A DNA stretch of 64,000 nt from Maribacter sp. ACAM166 (GCF_005771495.1 NZ_VAUW01000004.1:124001-188000); one strand, 5' to 3'. Positions 17,594 through 26,566 are shown, counted from the first letter of the stretch. Made by a program: numbers and translations. The notes: generated by a model not told the origin, from the letters alone.

Positions 17594-18355
17594 TTAGTTT
17601 ATTTTAAATTGCGCTTCTATTTCTAATCTTTCTTCGTTTGTTATTGCCGAAGGTATAATTGATATTAAATCCATTTGTGCACCATCGTTTGCCATGTAAC
17701 CACCATCAGACCGCCCTCCTATATTTACACTTTGAGTTTGTATAGCAACAGTATCAACCGAGTCATCGGTGACTACTTGTGTACCATCTACCCAGATGTC
17801 AACAGTTGCTCCTGTAATTATGACTATATACAATCTACGTGTGCCGTCCGTTGGTGAAAATGAAGTAGTCGACCCCCCAAAGAGTCCTTTGTTGTTACCG
17901 CTAATATATAGACCGTATTCCCTATTTGATACATTTGAGTCTGCCTTGCTTATATAGTAACCTGTGTTTTGAACAACAGCTCCCTCTCTAAGTATTATGG
18001 TGAAATTATCAGTACCCATTTGTTTTTCTAAAAAACTACTTTCAGGTACATCAAAATATGAATTACCACCATTGAACTGTGCCATTCGTTCTGCTCCAAC
18101 TAGGTTTAACTCGATACTATTTATAGCAGTAGCATCTAACCCATTAGCACCTAAATCCTCCCAAGTAGTTACTGTATCTCCGTCAGAAACAGCGCTAACG
18201 TCTATGCTTGAAGGGTTGTAATAAACATCTGGGTCTAATACTAATATAGCATCGCTAACAAAGAGGGATTGTTGCCTAGAAGCAAGTAACATATCGCCTT
18301 GCGCATAAAAAGAAAATGACATAAATAAAAGTATGTAAATGATTTTATCTCTCAT
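17594..18355 (-). CDS. exported LamG/concanavalin-like domain protein in the tail-fibre slot
   Basis: From ATG at 18355 the protein has 253 residues and opens with a signal peptide (MRDKIIYILLFMSFSFYAQG). The mature part has the jelly-roll pattern of Bacteroidota LamG domains: DVYYNPSSIDVSAVSDGDTV, TWEDLGANGLDATA, NFTIILREGA, VDIWVDGTQVV and NIGGRSDGGYMANDGAQMDL. Such domains bind glycans. The start codon overlaps the end of the preceding fibre-like gene by 11 bp, which supports the signal-containing start and translational coupling. It is probably a glycan-binding part of the adsorption apparatus or an exported accessory protein. Confidence 0.7.
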   Translation of the reverse strand: MRDKIIYILLFMSFSFYAQGDMLLASRQQSLFVSDAILVLDPDVYYNPSSIDVSAVSDGDTVTTWEDLGANGLDATAINSIELNLVGAERMAQFNGGNSYFDVPESSFLEKQMGTDNFTIILREGAVVQNTGYYISKADSNVSNREYGLYISGNNKGLFGGSTTSFSPTDGTRRLYIVIITGATVDIWVDGTQVVTDDSVDTVAIQTQSVNIGGRSDGGYMANDGAQMDLISIIPSAITNEERLEIEAQFKIN

Positions 18356-19721
18356 AGTAGTAGTAATCAATTGTTGTTCCATCATAAATAGCTTCAAAGT
18401 ATATTGCCATCTCTGTTCCTGATGCAAAAGCTGTAGTATTTGGAACTTGATTGAAAGTTATTCCTGAACCTGCTAAAGTAGGAGCTGCTGACCTGTTTAT
18501 AAATACTGTAATAGACCCACCTGCTTTAGCATTGTTAAAAGTAAGTGTGCCCGCATCGGCGGTTTGGTCATTATACATTAGTTTAGATTCATCTAAATCT
18601 ACTGTAGCAGAGGTGACTACCGTAGAGGGCGCTGCATCGGTTATAATACTAAATGTTGTGGCATCAGGGGCATTGGCATCAAACTCCGCCTGTGTCATAG
18701 ATATAATGTTAGTGATAGCATCGGAACCGGTAACCTCTGTAGCATCGGATTGAAGTGCTGAATCTGCTAAATCAAGACTAGAATTAGTGCTTGCATCTAA
18801 TTTTGTTTCGTCTATACTTCCTGCTATTATATCTGCTGTAATATCTAAGGTGCTTAGTGTTAAATCAATTTCTCCTGTATCTGTTACTGTTGTTCCCTCG
18901 TTTTCCTTTGCTGTATTCAAATCAATAGCCGTTCTATTCTCTTGTAAAGCTGATTCTACTGTTGTGGCTGTAATCAATGACCCTACATCTGCTATTGTTA
19001 CTTCTGCGGCTGTTTGGTTGTCTGTACCGCCCCCAGAACCTACAACATTATACGTTGTTCCATCAGAAATTTTTAAGCCTTCTGTTGTATTGTAATATAT
19101 AGAGCCTTCTGTATCTTGAGACGGGTCAAAACTAGAGGAATATAACAGGAAAGGATTAAGAAAACTTAAGCCGCCTTGGCCCATTGTAAATGCAAAAGGA
19201 ATTGTGAAAAATTTCTCAGCAGATGAAGTATTACCAAACTCAAAAATAACGCCATCATAACTATCTGTGAATTTTATACTCTTTGAAATACCATCAATTT
19301 TTACCGTTCGGTTATCTGTTATTATTTGGTTTGCATTTGCCAAAGTTGGCAGCAAAAGATTATTACCATCACTTATATAAAGCCTGTTATCAGCACCGCC
19401 TATTGATAATGTTTGAGAATCTGTCAAAACCCCATCAACGCTAATAACATCACTACCATTTATATTTATTCCCGATCCTGCGGTGTAGGTTGCTCCACCC
19501 CCAGAAGTTACCAACGGCACCCAACCTGCATCATCACGCCTGTTAATGACATAAATATTAAGATCTGTATTATACGCATCATACACCACACCTGTACGGG
19601 CGGTATCAATGGCCATGATTTCTGCCGTGGTCATTTCAACGGTTCTGCCATATTTCTTAAGGCTTTGAGAATACCCAACAACCCCCAGGATCATGATTAA
19701 AATAAATAGTGATTTTTTCAT
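18345..19721 (-). CDS. tail-fibre-like protein with N-terminal signal peptide
   Basis: The 458-residue protein is Thr/Ser/Ala-rich and repetitive in the way of phage fibres. The N-terminal module YTAGSGININGSDVISVDG is seen in many fibre proteins, and the C-terminal VTSATVDLDESKLMYNDQTA leads to a beta-rich tip ending YYYYER. It begins with a convincing signal peptide, MKKSLFILIMILGVVGYSQS. The ATG overlaps the previous gene's stop as ATGA, so the signal is inside the real coding sequence. Location after gp46-like and LysM genes supports a fibre role. Why a virion protein should carry an export signal is unclear. Confidence 0.65.
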   Translation of the reverse strand: MKKSLFILIMILGVVGYSQSLKKYGRTVEMTTAEIMAIDTARTGVVYDAYNTDLNIYVINRRDDAGWVPLVTSGGGATYTAGSGININGSDVISVDGVLTDSQTLSIGGADNRLYISDGNNLLLPTLANANQIITDNRTVKIDGISKSIKFTDSYDGVIFEFGNTSSAEKFFTIPFAFTMGQGGLSFLNPFLLYSSSFDPSQDTEGSIYYNTTEGLKISDGTTYNVVGSGGGTDNQTAAEVTIADVGSLITATTVESALQENRTAIDLNTAKENEGTTVTDTGEIDLTLSTLDITADIIAGSIDETKLDASTNSSLDLADSALQSDATEVTGSDAITNIISMTQAEFDANAPDATTFSIITDAAPSTVVTSATVDLDESKLMYNDQTADAGTLTFNNAKAGGSITVFINRSAAPTLAGSGITFNQVPNTTAFASGTEMAIYFEAIYDGTTIDYYYYER

Positions 19722-20014
19722 TTTTTCGTTCTTAGTTTAAATTCGTTTAGTATCGTTTTACCATCTGGGCTTGTAACTATCAATTCACCTGCACTGTTTG
19801 CCGTGGCTTTTAGAGTAGTTGCATTTAATCTTTTTATATCAAATTTTCTGCTATCATCCCATTCTTTAGCAGTTTTGCCAAGGGTTTGAATGCGCCCACT
19901 CAATATTCTATTTTCAATAAGGGCTTTGGCTTCAATTCTATTTATTCTTTTTATTAAAAAATAAATTAGAATCCAACTAGCAACCGTTGTGCCTAAGATT
20001 GTATAGTTTATCAT
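19718..20014 (-). CDS. small membrane-anchored phage protein
   Basis: The 98-residue protein has one N-terminal transmembrane helix (LGTTVASWILIYFLIKRI), a helical linker and a short C-terminal beta domain (ATANSAGELIVTSPDGKTIL). It overlaps both neighbours by 4 bp, so it is part of the tail/fibre operon. It could be a fibre assembly factor or a spanin-like protein. I recognise no family. Confidence 0.5.
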   Translation of the reverse strand: MINYTILGTTVASWILIYFLIKRINRIEAKALIENRILSGRIQTLGKTAKEWDDSRKFDIKRLNATTLKATANSAGELIVTSPDGKTILNEFKLRTKK

Positions 20015-20676
20015 GGTGTACTGCTTATAAAATTAAAATCTGAATTGGTAACCACGCCTTGATCTGGTAAATCTGTTTTGGCCGTTACATGTATAATCTC
20101 ACCACCAAATAAAGTACCATCACCACGGCCCATTACTTCTTCACCGGTCTGTGGGTACAATTCAACATTGCCTAATTCTTTATACAGCCTATACCCTTTA
20201 AAATAAATAATAACAGGGTTACCTTGTGCTATGGCATCACTAACCGTATTAATATTTTCTTGTAAGGTGGTTAAGGCATCTTGCAGGCCATTTATATATG
20301 CAATTTCTTCACTACTTGGCGGCACATAATTGGTAAGGCCATCAAGTTTGTTTTTTTCTGCTGTGGTATAATTTTCTTGTGATAAGCCTTTGCCAACTTC
20401 TGTGGCCACTTTGCCAGATAAAGCCGTTGCCAAATCTGTTATTTTACTAATAGGAAAATTGGTAGGCTCTTGGTATTGGTCAACAATATGCGCTGTTGTA
20501 TCACCATCTGCATTAACTGTTGTAAACGTGATACTATTGGCATCACTTGTGATACTTTGAATTAAATCACCATCATCTTTATGCCAAAAGCTTGCAAGTA
20601 TATTTTGCCACTTCGTGATCATCACCGCATCTGTGCAGGTGAGATAATCAATTAATATATTTAGATCTTGTTTCAT
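20011..20676 (-). CDS. phage structural protein, fibre-like
   Basis: The 221-residue protein combines a helical N terminus (QDLNILIDYLTCTD) with the fibre linker pattern TDLATALSGKVATEVGKGLSQENYTTAEKNKLDG, which is common in phage fibre shafts. A C-terminal beta part, GTLFGGEIIHVTAKTDLPDQ, follows. It lies between the LysM tail protein and a small membrane protein. It is probably the proximal fibre or its connector. Confidence 0.55.
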   Translation of the reverse strand: MKQDLNILIDYLTCTDAVMITKWQNILASFWHKDDGDLIQSITSDANSITFTTVNADGDTTAHIVDQYQEPTNFPISKITDLATALSGKVATEVGKGLSQENYTTAEKNKLDGLTNYVPPSSEEIAYINGLQDALTTLQENINTVSDAIAQGNPVIIYFKGYRLYKELGNVELYPQTGEEVMGRGDGTLFGGEIIHVTAKTDLPDQGVVTNSDFNFISSTP

Positions 20677-20689
20677 ACGTTTTTAAATT

Positions 20690-20977
20690 CTAAGTAAAAC
20701 ACTTGCAATAATCACAGGGATCATCATTTATAAATAAATCATCAATGGCATCTGTTAACGCTGTTGATGGCCAAATAGATTTTTTTGAATAATACCCGGC
20801 TATATCAACTTTTTTACCATCATAGTCTGGCAATAGAATCGTTTGCCCCGGTTCCAATTCATCGGTAACCGCCAAGCCGTTTTCTAGAGCAATCAACAAC
20901 ACCGGTAATGGCGTGCCATATTCTTGTATGGCAATATCAAACAATGTTTGGCCCTGTATGATCGGTGTGCTATTCAT
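20690..20977 (-). CDS. LysM-domain tail protein (gpX-like)
   Basis: The 95-residue protein is mostly one LysM fold: QGQTLFDIAIQEYGTPLPVL, ALENGLAVTDELEPGQTILLP. Small LysM proteins in contractile-tail phages (P2 gpX type) bind the tube-baseplate hub. The C terminus has a CDYCKC cysteine group unusual for the family. It overlaps the gp46-like gene by 8 bp, in keeping with joint assembly of the baseplate. Confidence 0.75.
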   Translation of the reverse strand: MNSTPIIQGQTLFDIAIQEYGTPLPVLLIALENGLAVTDELEPGQTILLPDYDGKKVDIAGYYSKKSIWPSTALTDAIDDLFINDDPCDYCKCFT

Positions 20978-21248
20978 TGACCTGTATTTTTATACGTTCT
21001 TTTAATTTGTCATAATCTTTGCCATCACGGGCCAATTGAAGCTTCACCGCCAATTTCAATTCTGCATCTGTGGCATTGCTGTGTATAAGCCTAAATAAAT
21101 CAGCACCCAATAAAGGATCTTCTTTTAATTCACCCTGCGCCATTTCCAATATCAACTGCACCTCTTGATCTTCACTATCACCAATAACAAAATCACCATT
21201 AGCAATGGTTAATTCACCTGTATCATTTAATAGTATATCTTTTGCCAT
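20970..21248 (-). CDS. baseplate wedge protein, gp46/gpW/gp25-like
   Basis: The 92-residue protein has the lysozyme-like small wedge fold pattern: DILLNDTGELTIANGDFVIGDSEDQEVQLILEMAQGELKEDPLLGADL. The sequence around GELKEDPLLG matches the conserved EWFL.P..G segment region of the family. It follows a 71-aa gene by 2 bp and overlaps the LysM gene, a typical hub-spike-wedge order. Confidence 0.7.
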   Translation of the reverse strand: MAKDILLNDTGELTIANGDFVIGDSEDQEVQLILEMAQGELKEDPLLGADLFRLIHSNATDAELKLAVKLQLARDGKDYDKLKERIKIQVNE

Positions 21249-21250
21249 CC

Positions 21251-21466
21251 TTAATTTATTATGCCGGTCACTGAACCGCTGCCCGGTTGCACGCCTGCCA
21301 CGTTTACTGTTCTTGTTACCACATACGCTTCAAAAGCATCTGCCAAGTTTTGGGCTAATCTTGCACGGGCCTGTGCAGGTGTACCTATGTCTGCAACCGA
21401 TTTTTCTGAATCAAAATTTAAGGCCGCTTCAATCTTATTTTTTAATTGTGTTTTCGTATCTGCCAT
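21251..21466 (-). CDS. small phage protein between spike and wedge genes
   Basis: The 71-residue protein has a helical centre (IGTPAQARARLAQNLADAFEAYV) and a glycine/serine-rich C terminus (VAGVQPGSGSVTGIIN). It sits 3 bp after the spike gene and 2 bp before the wedge gene, so it is certainly part of the baseplate operon. The C-terminal GSGxxTGIIx pattern recalls small baseplate-associated proteins of tailed phages. Function unknown. Confidence 0.55.
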   Translation of the reverse strand: MADTKTQLKNKIEAALNFDSEKSVADIGTPAQARARLAQNLADAFEAYVVTRTVNVAGVQPGSGSVTGIIN

Positions 21467-21469
21467 ATC

Positions 21470-21943
21470 CTATTTTAAAACGGTGTTTAATCGTTGTTTA
21501 ATCGCTGTTAAAGCAGGCACATTAACACTTTGGCCTTGTATCACCACTATTTTTAAAACTTCATCAATAAATTCATTTAATATGGTGGTAAGGCTTTCAT
21601 TAGCCTTTGTGATTTGGTACCCATTTTCATCAATTATTAAATCGGTTTCATTCGATTTTATCTGCATGGCCTGCACGCTTTCAGCTTCTATTAAAAAAGT
21701 AAAGCCGCTATGGTTACCAATCACACCCAAAAGGCATAATGCGCCATTATTTGGCACTTTATTAATGTGACCAAGGCCAAGCAATACATCGTAATATTCA
21801 AGGTCATCGACAACGCCCGTGGCAACCATGGTATTTTTTTCAAGATTCACCGCACCGGCTTTTGCCCACACCATCTGGGGCTTCACAATAGCCTTTTGGC
21901 TTTGCTTCATTAACCGCACAAATTCATCTAATTTCCTGCTCAT
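21470..21943 (-). CDS. baseplate spike/assembly protein, gp45/gpV-like
   Basis: The 157-residue protein has an N-terminal helix, an OB-like beta region (MVATGVVDDLEYYDVLLGLG, NNGALCLLGVIGNHSGFTFL) and a short beta segment followed by a C-terminal helix (LTTILNEFIDEVLKIVVIQG). In contractile phages the OB-fold plus beta-prism protein forms the central spike. It overlaps the hub gene start by 4 bp. It is smaller than Mu gp45. Position and fold pattern support the call. Confidence 0.6.
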   Translation of the reverse strand: MSRKLDEFVRLMKQSQKAIVKPQMVWAKAGAVNLEKNTMVATGVVDDLEYYDVLLGLGHINKVPNNGALCLLGVIGNHSGFTFLIEAESVQAMQIKSNETDLIIDENGYQITKANESLTTILNEFIDEVLKIVVIQGQSVNVPALTAIKQRLNTVLK

Positions 21944-22908
21944 GCTACTTTTTCTCCTAATTCAATCGTGCGCCTGTATTGTGGTGATGCATCAAAATCT
22001 ACTTTCACCCGTTCCACATAATACACCCCGTTTCTATCTGGGTAAATAAAACTTACCAAATTGACTTTATACCCATGCTCAATAAATGGAATGCCAAACG
22101 TGGCAACCGTACCATCAAAGCCATCAACCTTATATTTTTTTAAATCTTCATTGGCCAGTTTTTCTAATTCTGCCAATATTTCAATACCGTAATAGGCCAA
22201 TTGGCGTTCATCACCATTTTCATCACCCACTAAAACTTCAATCTTAGTACCGTTGGCCAATGTGCTAACCGCATTTATTTTAATGCGTATATCTTCGGCA
22301 TTTCTATAGTTCAATGAATTATTGACTACATTTTTTTCAAGATGAAGTGTTACCGGTACCACATCAGTATCATCTGCATATATTTTACCACATACCAAGG
22401 TTTTACCCTTCATGTAGCTGTATAGGCTGTATTCATCTTTTAAGAATTTCAATACTTCACCCATATTTGTTTTTGCAAATCGAACCGTGCCAATTTCAAC
22501 TTCTAAAGCATCTACCTCTACACCGGGTAACAGCTTGATGAAAAGGTTGGCCAATGTTGTTTTTGGCAACGAAGCATTCACCGGGGTTTTTGATATAATG
22601 CGCATTTCATCTTCACATTCAATTTTTATGGGTATATCAGCACTTACCCGTGCTATATAGCCCACAAATTCTGTAACATACACGCCATCATAGCCCAATT
22701 CAATAGTAACAGGATCATCTTTTTTAAAGAGTTCGTTTACTTTCGATTTATCAAAATCACGCACATTACGTGGCATGGTGATGGTGGCGGTGTCGGTTAA
22801 CTGTTGCCAAGATTTTTCAATGGAAACGCCCGTTGGTTTTCTTAAGACCAATTCGCCACGGGTTGCCGTGGCTGCAAACGTTATTTTAGCGACCATTGCA
22901 AGTGTCAT
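21940..22908 (-). CDS. baseplate hub protein, gp44/late-control D-like
   Basis: The 322-residue protein reads like the tail hub: KSWQQLTDTATITMPRNV and DPVTIELGYDGVYVTEFVGYIARVSADIPIKIECED are the first tube-like domain. TTLANLFIKLLPGVEVDAL and LKDEYSLYSYMKGKTLVCG form the gpD middle domain. It lies between DUF6046 and the spike gene with 4-bp overlaps on both sides. The assignment by pattern and order is good. Confidence 0.7.
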   Translation of the reverse strand: MTLAMVAKITFAATATRGELVLRKPTGVSIEKSWQQLTDTATITMPRNVRDFDKSKVNELFKKDDPVTIELGYDGVYVTEFVGYIARVSADIPIKIECEDEMRIISKTPVNASLPKTTLANLFIKLLPGVEVDALEVEIGTVRFAKTNMGEVLKFLKDEYSLYSYMKGKTLVCGKIYADDTDVVPVTLHLEKNVVNNSLNYRNAEDIRIKINAVSTLANGTKIEVLVGDENGDERQLAYYGIEILAELEKLANEDLKKYKVDGFDGTVATFGIPFIEHGYKVNLVSFIYPDRNGVYYVERVKVDFDASPQYRRTIELGEKVA

Positions 22909-23537
22909 AAATCTAATTCTATAGGTGAATCTGAAATGCAGCGCATGTAAAAAGGGATTACGCCCGGTTTACCTTGCACCTGCTTAAATTCGGTTTCTAA
23001 AATCGTTAGTTTACTAATGTTCTTATCTGTGAATAAATCACCAATAACTGTGATGCTGTCGGCCACTTCATCAAATTCAATTAGTTTTTGGTGCTGTTCA
23101 TAAGCGGTTTTGGCGGTGGCATGCCCAGGATCACGCAAACAAATACCCCGTATATCAACCACCCAATCATCAAATCCATACATTTCTTTAACGGTGCCAT
23201 TAGAAGCCAGTGCCGTTGTTTTACTTACTATTTTTGGATGCCTAAAATTTACTAATGTGGCACTAGGCAAATCAAAATCGGCTACTGGGAAATTCTCAAT
23301 TTCACCGTTGCTGTTGTAAAATTTATAATTTTCACCTCTAAATTTTATAGGAAACACAATTGGTGTACCCATATAAGACACACGGGCCGTTTCTTCTAAG
23401 CTTTCAATAAAATCTATATTATTATATACAAACCCCGGCGCATTGGGCAAACTGCCCACACCTTCTGGCCTATACATAGCATAGTTTTTGATACCAAAAG
23501 CAATTTCAAAAAGTGTGTTTATATTATAATCTGCCAT
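22905..23537 (-). CDS. DUF6046 phage tail protein
   Basis: The 210-residue protein matches the Bacteroidota phage family DUF6046 (GFVYNNIDFIESLEETARVS, NFRHPKIVSKTTALASNGTVKEMYG). It sits between the tape measure and the hub, where Mu has gp43, a LysM/DNA-circulation-type tail protein. It probably connects the tape measure to the hub. It overlaps the hub gene by 4 bp and abuts the tape-measure stop. Confidence 0.75.
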   Translation of the reverse strand: MADYNINTLFEIAFGIKNYAMYRPEGVGSLPNAPGFVYNNIDFIESLEETARVSYMGTPIVFPIKFRGENYKFYNSNGEIENFPVADFDLPSATLVNFRHPKIVSKTTALASNGTVKEMYGFDDWVVDIRGICLRDPGHATAKTAYEQHQKLIEFDEVADSITVIGDLFTDKNISKLTILETEFKQVQGKPGVIPFYMRCISDSPIELDL

Positions 23538-25531
23538 TATCCAAGACTTATTGCACCATCACGCATGCGGTCATTAATTCTGCCAACTATTTCATCTGCT
23601 ATGTTATCAATGTCATTTTTCCAATTGCCCGGCTGCAAACTAAAGTTGTTTGTAATGTCAAGATTCATGGTTAATATCTTAGCACTACCACCAGAACCAT
23701 TGCCGCTAATTACCGGTGCATTACCATTGGTAGGTGTTACTCCATTATTCGTGTCAATTGTGCCTGCGGGCACATCTAATTTGGTAGGGTCGGTGCTAGG
23801 CTTTTTAGTTACTTCAACTTCAACCGTGTTATCATCACCAAAGCCAAAAAATTCTTTAATGCCATTCCATACTTTTTTGATTGATTCCCAAACGCCCATT
23901 AATAAATCTTTCACCCATGTTTTAAGGGCTTCAATTTTTACACGAAAACCGGGGAAAACTTTATCGATAAGGGTTACCATCCATTCAAATGGATTATTCT
24001 TTGCAATCCATGCGCCAAATTTTATTAAAGCGCCCTTTATTTCATCCCAGTACTTTACCATTAGAATAATTACACCGATAGCGGCTGCAATACCTATCAC
24101 CAATAAACCTATTGGGTTGGCGTTCATGGCAACATTAAAGCCCCATTGCGCTGCTGTGGCACTCACCAAACCGACTATAAAACTACCTAGACCAGTTAGG
24201 GCGGCAATAATAAACCTACCGCCAGCCTTCAACGCATTTGCGCCAGAAGCCACCAAGCCCTTTACAAAGTTCCCAGAAGCCAAAGTGGCTTTATTGAGAC
24301 CCGTACGAATAAACTTTAGGCCCTTACCTAATTTGGTGTCCATAATAAGTGCCACACCTTTTTGGGCATTTCCTAAATGGGATAGCATTTCTACAGCACC
24401 TAGCCCTGCAATGATGAATGGAATAAAAGGTTTTGTGGCATTAAAGAGTGTAATGCCCCAATCTTCCATAGTAGCGGTCAACCTGCCTTGTTTTTCTTGG
24501 TAGGTGTCCATTTTTATTTTTGCCTGTTCGTAGGCTACATTGGTACCTGCAATCTTTTTGGCCAAATCATCCTGTGCAGTTACACTGCGCACTAAAATAT
24601 TAGCGGCTGCGGCATTTTCCACTCCAAAAACCTGCGCAAAGGCCGTGGCATCGCCTTGAGCCTTGCCAAGTTCTTTAAGTCGTGTCGTAAACGGTAAAGT
24701 GGTATTTGAAACGATGGCCATATCTACACCGTAACGCTGTAATTTTTGTAATGCTTCTTTGGGTATTACATCGGCACCCGCCATTTTACCAAGTACATTT
24801 CGTAAAGCCATACCGCCTTCTGCACCTACTTTTCCGCCTGCGGCCAAAGCTTGTATTGCCGCATTCGTTTCTACAAAAGAAACTTTTGCCTGTGATGCCG
24901 CAACACCTGCCACTTTTATGGCCTGTGATATTTGGGGTATTTCTGCACTACCTTCTTTTGCACCTGCCGCCATCACGTTCATCATCATTTCCATTTCCTT
25001 TGATGCCTTTATAGGGTCGGTTAGATCTACACGGTATTGCAACATTGATGTTGTAAGGGCTTCGACCGCACCCTTAACATCGTTGTCCATAGTTTTGGAT
25101 AATGTCAATGCGCTAGCGTTCATACTGTCCAAGGCTTTTTCGTTCTGCCCTATTCCGGGCCCTAGCTTTGATAGTATGGTTTTGTAGTTTTCTAAAGGTT
25201 GTGATGCTGACGTACCGAAAATCTTTGCTGACTTTCTGGCGTTTTCGCCTAATTTCTCCAGATTTTCACCCATTACACCTGTAATGGCAGAAACATCTGC
25301 CAAAGTAGCTTCGTAGGCAATACCCGGTCGAATGGCCTGTTGAAAGTGTTGGTTAAGTTGCCTTGCACTATCGGCTATGGCGTACAGGTCTATAGCAGAA
25401 ACCTTTTTAAGGTTCTCATTTACTTGGCCAACAACTTCTTTGGTGCTTTTGCCCGCCTGCTTAATTGTATTCATCGGACCGCTAACCTGATCTACTAACT
25501 TTAAAATCCAAGATGTAGTGGTTGTGGACAT
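23537..25531 (-). CDS. tail tape measure protein
   Basis: The 664-residue protein is the longest of the tail operon. The N-terminal 400 residues are helical with the TP901 core pattern (ADVSAITGVMGENLEKLGENARKSA, AANILVRSVTAQDDLAKKIAGTN). Strongly hydrophobic segments follow at about residues 440-500 (FIIAALTGLGSFIVGLV, IGLLVIGIAAAIGVIILMV) and a Thr/Gly-rich tail. Its length sets the tail length and suggests a tail of about 100 nm. The ATG directly abuts the stop of the frameshifted chaperone product (TAA then ATG). Confidence 0.88.
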   Translation of the reverse strand: MSTTTTSWILKLVDQVSGPMNTIKQAGKSTKEVVGQVNENLKKVSAIDLYAIADSARQLNQHFQQAIRPGIAYEATLADVSAITGVMGENLEKLGENARKSAKIFGTSASQPLENYKTILSKLGPGIGQNEKALDSMNASALTLSKTMDNDVKGAVEALTTSMLQYRVDLTDPIKASKEMEMMMNVMAAGAKEGSAEIPQISQAIKVAGVAASQAKVSFVETNAAIQALAAGGKVGAEGGMALRNVLGKMAGADVIPKEALQKLQRYGVDMAIVSNTTLPFTTRLKELGKAQGDATAFAQVFGVENAAAANILVRSVTAQDDLAKKIAGTNVAYEQAKIKMDTYQEKQGRLTATMEDWGITLFNATKPFIPFIIAGLGAVEMLSHLGNAQKGVALIMDTKLGKGLKFIRTGLNKATLASGNFVKGLVASGANALKAGGRFIIAALTGLGSFIVGLVSATAAQWGFNVAMNANPIGLLVIGIAAAIGVIILMVKYWDEIKGALIKFGAWIAKNNPFEWMVTLIDKVFPGFRVKIEALKTWVKDLLMGVWESIKKVWNGIKEFFGFGDDNTVEVEVTKKPSTDPTKLDVPAGTIDTNNGVTPTNGNAPVISGNGSGGSAKILTMNLDITNNFSLQPGNWKNDIDNIADEIVGRINDRMRDGAISLG

Positions 25532-26103
25532 TTATTTGAATGATTCATTGACCACTTTTGCTAAAGCTTCAATGAACACGTTTTTAAGGTTTTTTAATCT
25601 GACAAATTCAGTGTATTGGTATTCGTTGTAAAACTTTGCCCAATCTTCATCACTTAGGTTTTCTGGGTCAATGTGGTATTCCCTGCGGATGATCGCATTT
25701 ATTTGAATAATCCAATCATCCGTTGGGCCATCACCATCATCAATGGCAAAGTGTTTTAAATAATCTTGGAGATCACGCCCTTTGCCTGCATAAGCTTTCC
25801 CACTTCGGCCAAAACAGCTAAGTAAACAGCCATATCACCGCTATCATCATCCATGTACAGCATATCACCGCCCAAAACGCAATTAGTAACCAAAAGCCTG
25901 TTAAGGGCTTCAATGTTTTCATCTTTGCCATACTGGGTAATTGAGGGTAATAAATTACGTGTGGGTTTGCAGATAATAAATTTTGCAGGTTCACCACCAT
26001 CAACAGGTACTTCTATTTGACGTAGCCCGGTTTTTGTTTTTTTCCAATTGCTGATCTGATCCTTTGTAATTTCTTTGAATGTTGTGTGTTTCGTGTCTGC
26101 CAT
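25532..26103 (-). CDS. tail assembly chaperone, -1 frameshift fusion product (190 aa)
   Basis: The first 103 codons are shared with the 115-aa chaperone. At GTG-GGA-AAG the mRNA has the canonical slippery heptamer GGGAAAG (plus-strand 25795-25801). In the -1 frame translation continues for 87 sense codons (AYAGKGRDLQDYLKHF ... VVNESFK) with no stop until 25532-25534, immediately before the tape-measure ATG. This frame has no ATG near its beginning, good coding composition and fills the whole 224-bp gap. The same layout is known for lambda G/GT and Mu gp41/gp42-type genes. Confidence 0.85.
25756..26103 (-). CDS. tail assembly chaperone, short form
   Basis: The 115-residue protein lies between the tail tube gene and the tape measure, the position of the short tail chaperone in tailed phages. 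It begins with TTFKEITKDQISNWKKTKTG and ends VGKLMQAKGVISKII. Its 3' end carries the slippery heptamer from which a longer product is made. It is predicted to coat the tape measure before tube polymerisation. Confidence 0.75.
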   Translation of the reverse strand: MADTKHTTFKEITKDQISNWKKTKTGLRQIEVPVDGGEPAKFIICKPTRNLLPSITQYGKDENIEALNRLLVTNCVLGGDMLYMDDDSGDMAVYLAVLAEVGKLMQAKGVISKII

Positions 26104-26139
26104 GACTTTTGTATCTTAAGATTTATGTATTAGTTTTTT

Positions 26140-26562
26140 TTAAACGTTCCAATCAATTTTTGGGGTGTACAATTCAAACTTATAGGCAATTGATTTATCA
26201 CCCTGCTTTACTTCAACACCATTGTTTTTAATTCGGCATGCCCGTATTACATCTTTGTAAATGGTACCACCATAATCATAAGAAACGATTATTGGGAAGG
26301 CATCTATATCTTGTAATTTTCGGCCAAATGGCACAGAATCTAAAAGTGCCAATCGTTCTTCTTGGGTAAGGGTAATACTTGCTTTTGCTTCATAGTTGCC
26401 CTCACCAACGCCAATATCATATTGGCCTGCACCTTTTATGCCTTCTATTTCAACATTATCATCATATGATAATTCAGTAATACCGACAACATCACGGCCA
26501 AGCATTCTTAATTTTGTGCTATTCCAACCGGCCACACGGCCAAAATGGTTTATAATATTCAT
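26140..26562 (-). CDS. tail tube protein
   Basis: The 140-residue protein directly follows the sheath gene (4-bp gap) and has the size and beta-rich pattern of contractile tail tubes: LGRDVVGITELSYDDNVEIEGIKGAG, YEAKASITLTQEERLALLDS, FPIIVSYDYGGTIYKDVIR. It forms the inner tube along which DNA passes. The assignment is by order and pattern. Confidence 0.75.
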   Translation of the reverse strand: MNIINHFGRVAGWNSTKLRMLGRDVVGITELSYDDNVEIEGIKGAGQYDIGVGEGNYEAKASITLTQEERLALLDSVPFGRKLQDIDAFPIIVSYDYGGTIYKDVIRACRIKNNGVEVKQGDKSIAYKFELYTPKIDWNV

Positions 26563-26566
26563 AGTC

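Noticed and set aside
23565-24503. 312-codon frame antisense to the tape measure gene
   Set aside because: Shadow frame of a well-supported gene with biased codon use; no protein family is visible.
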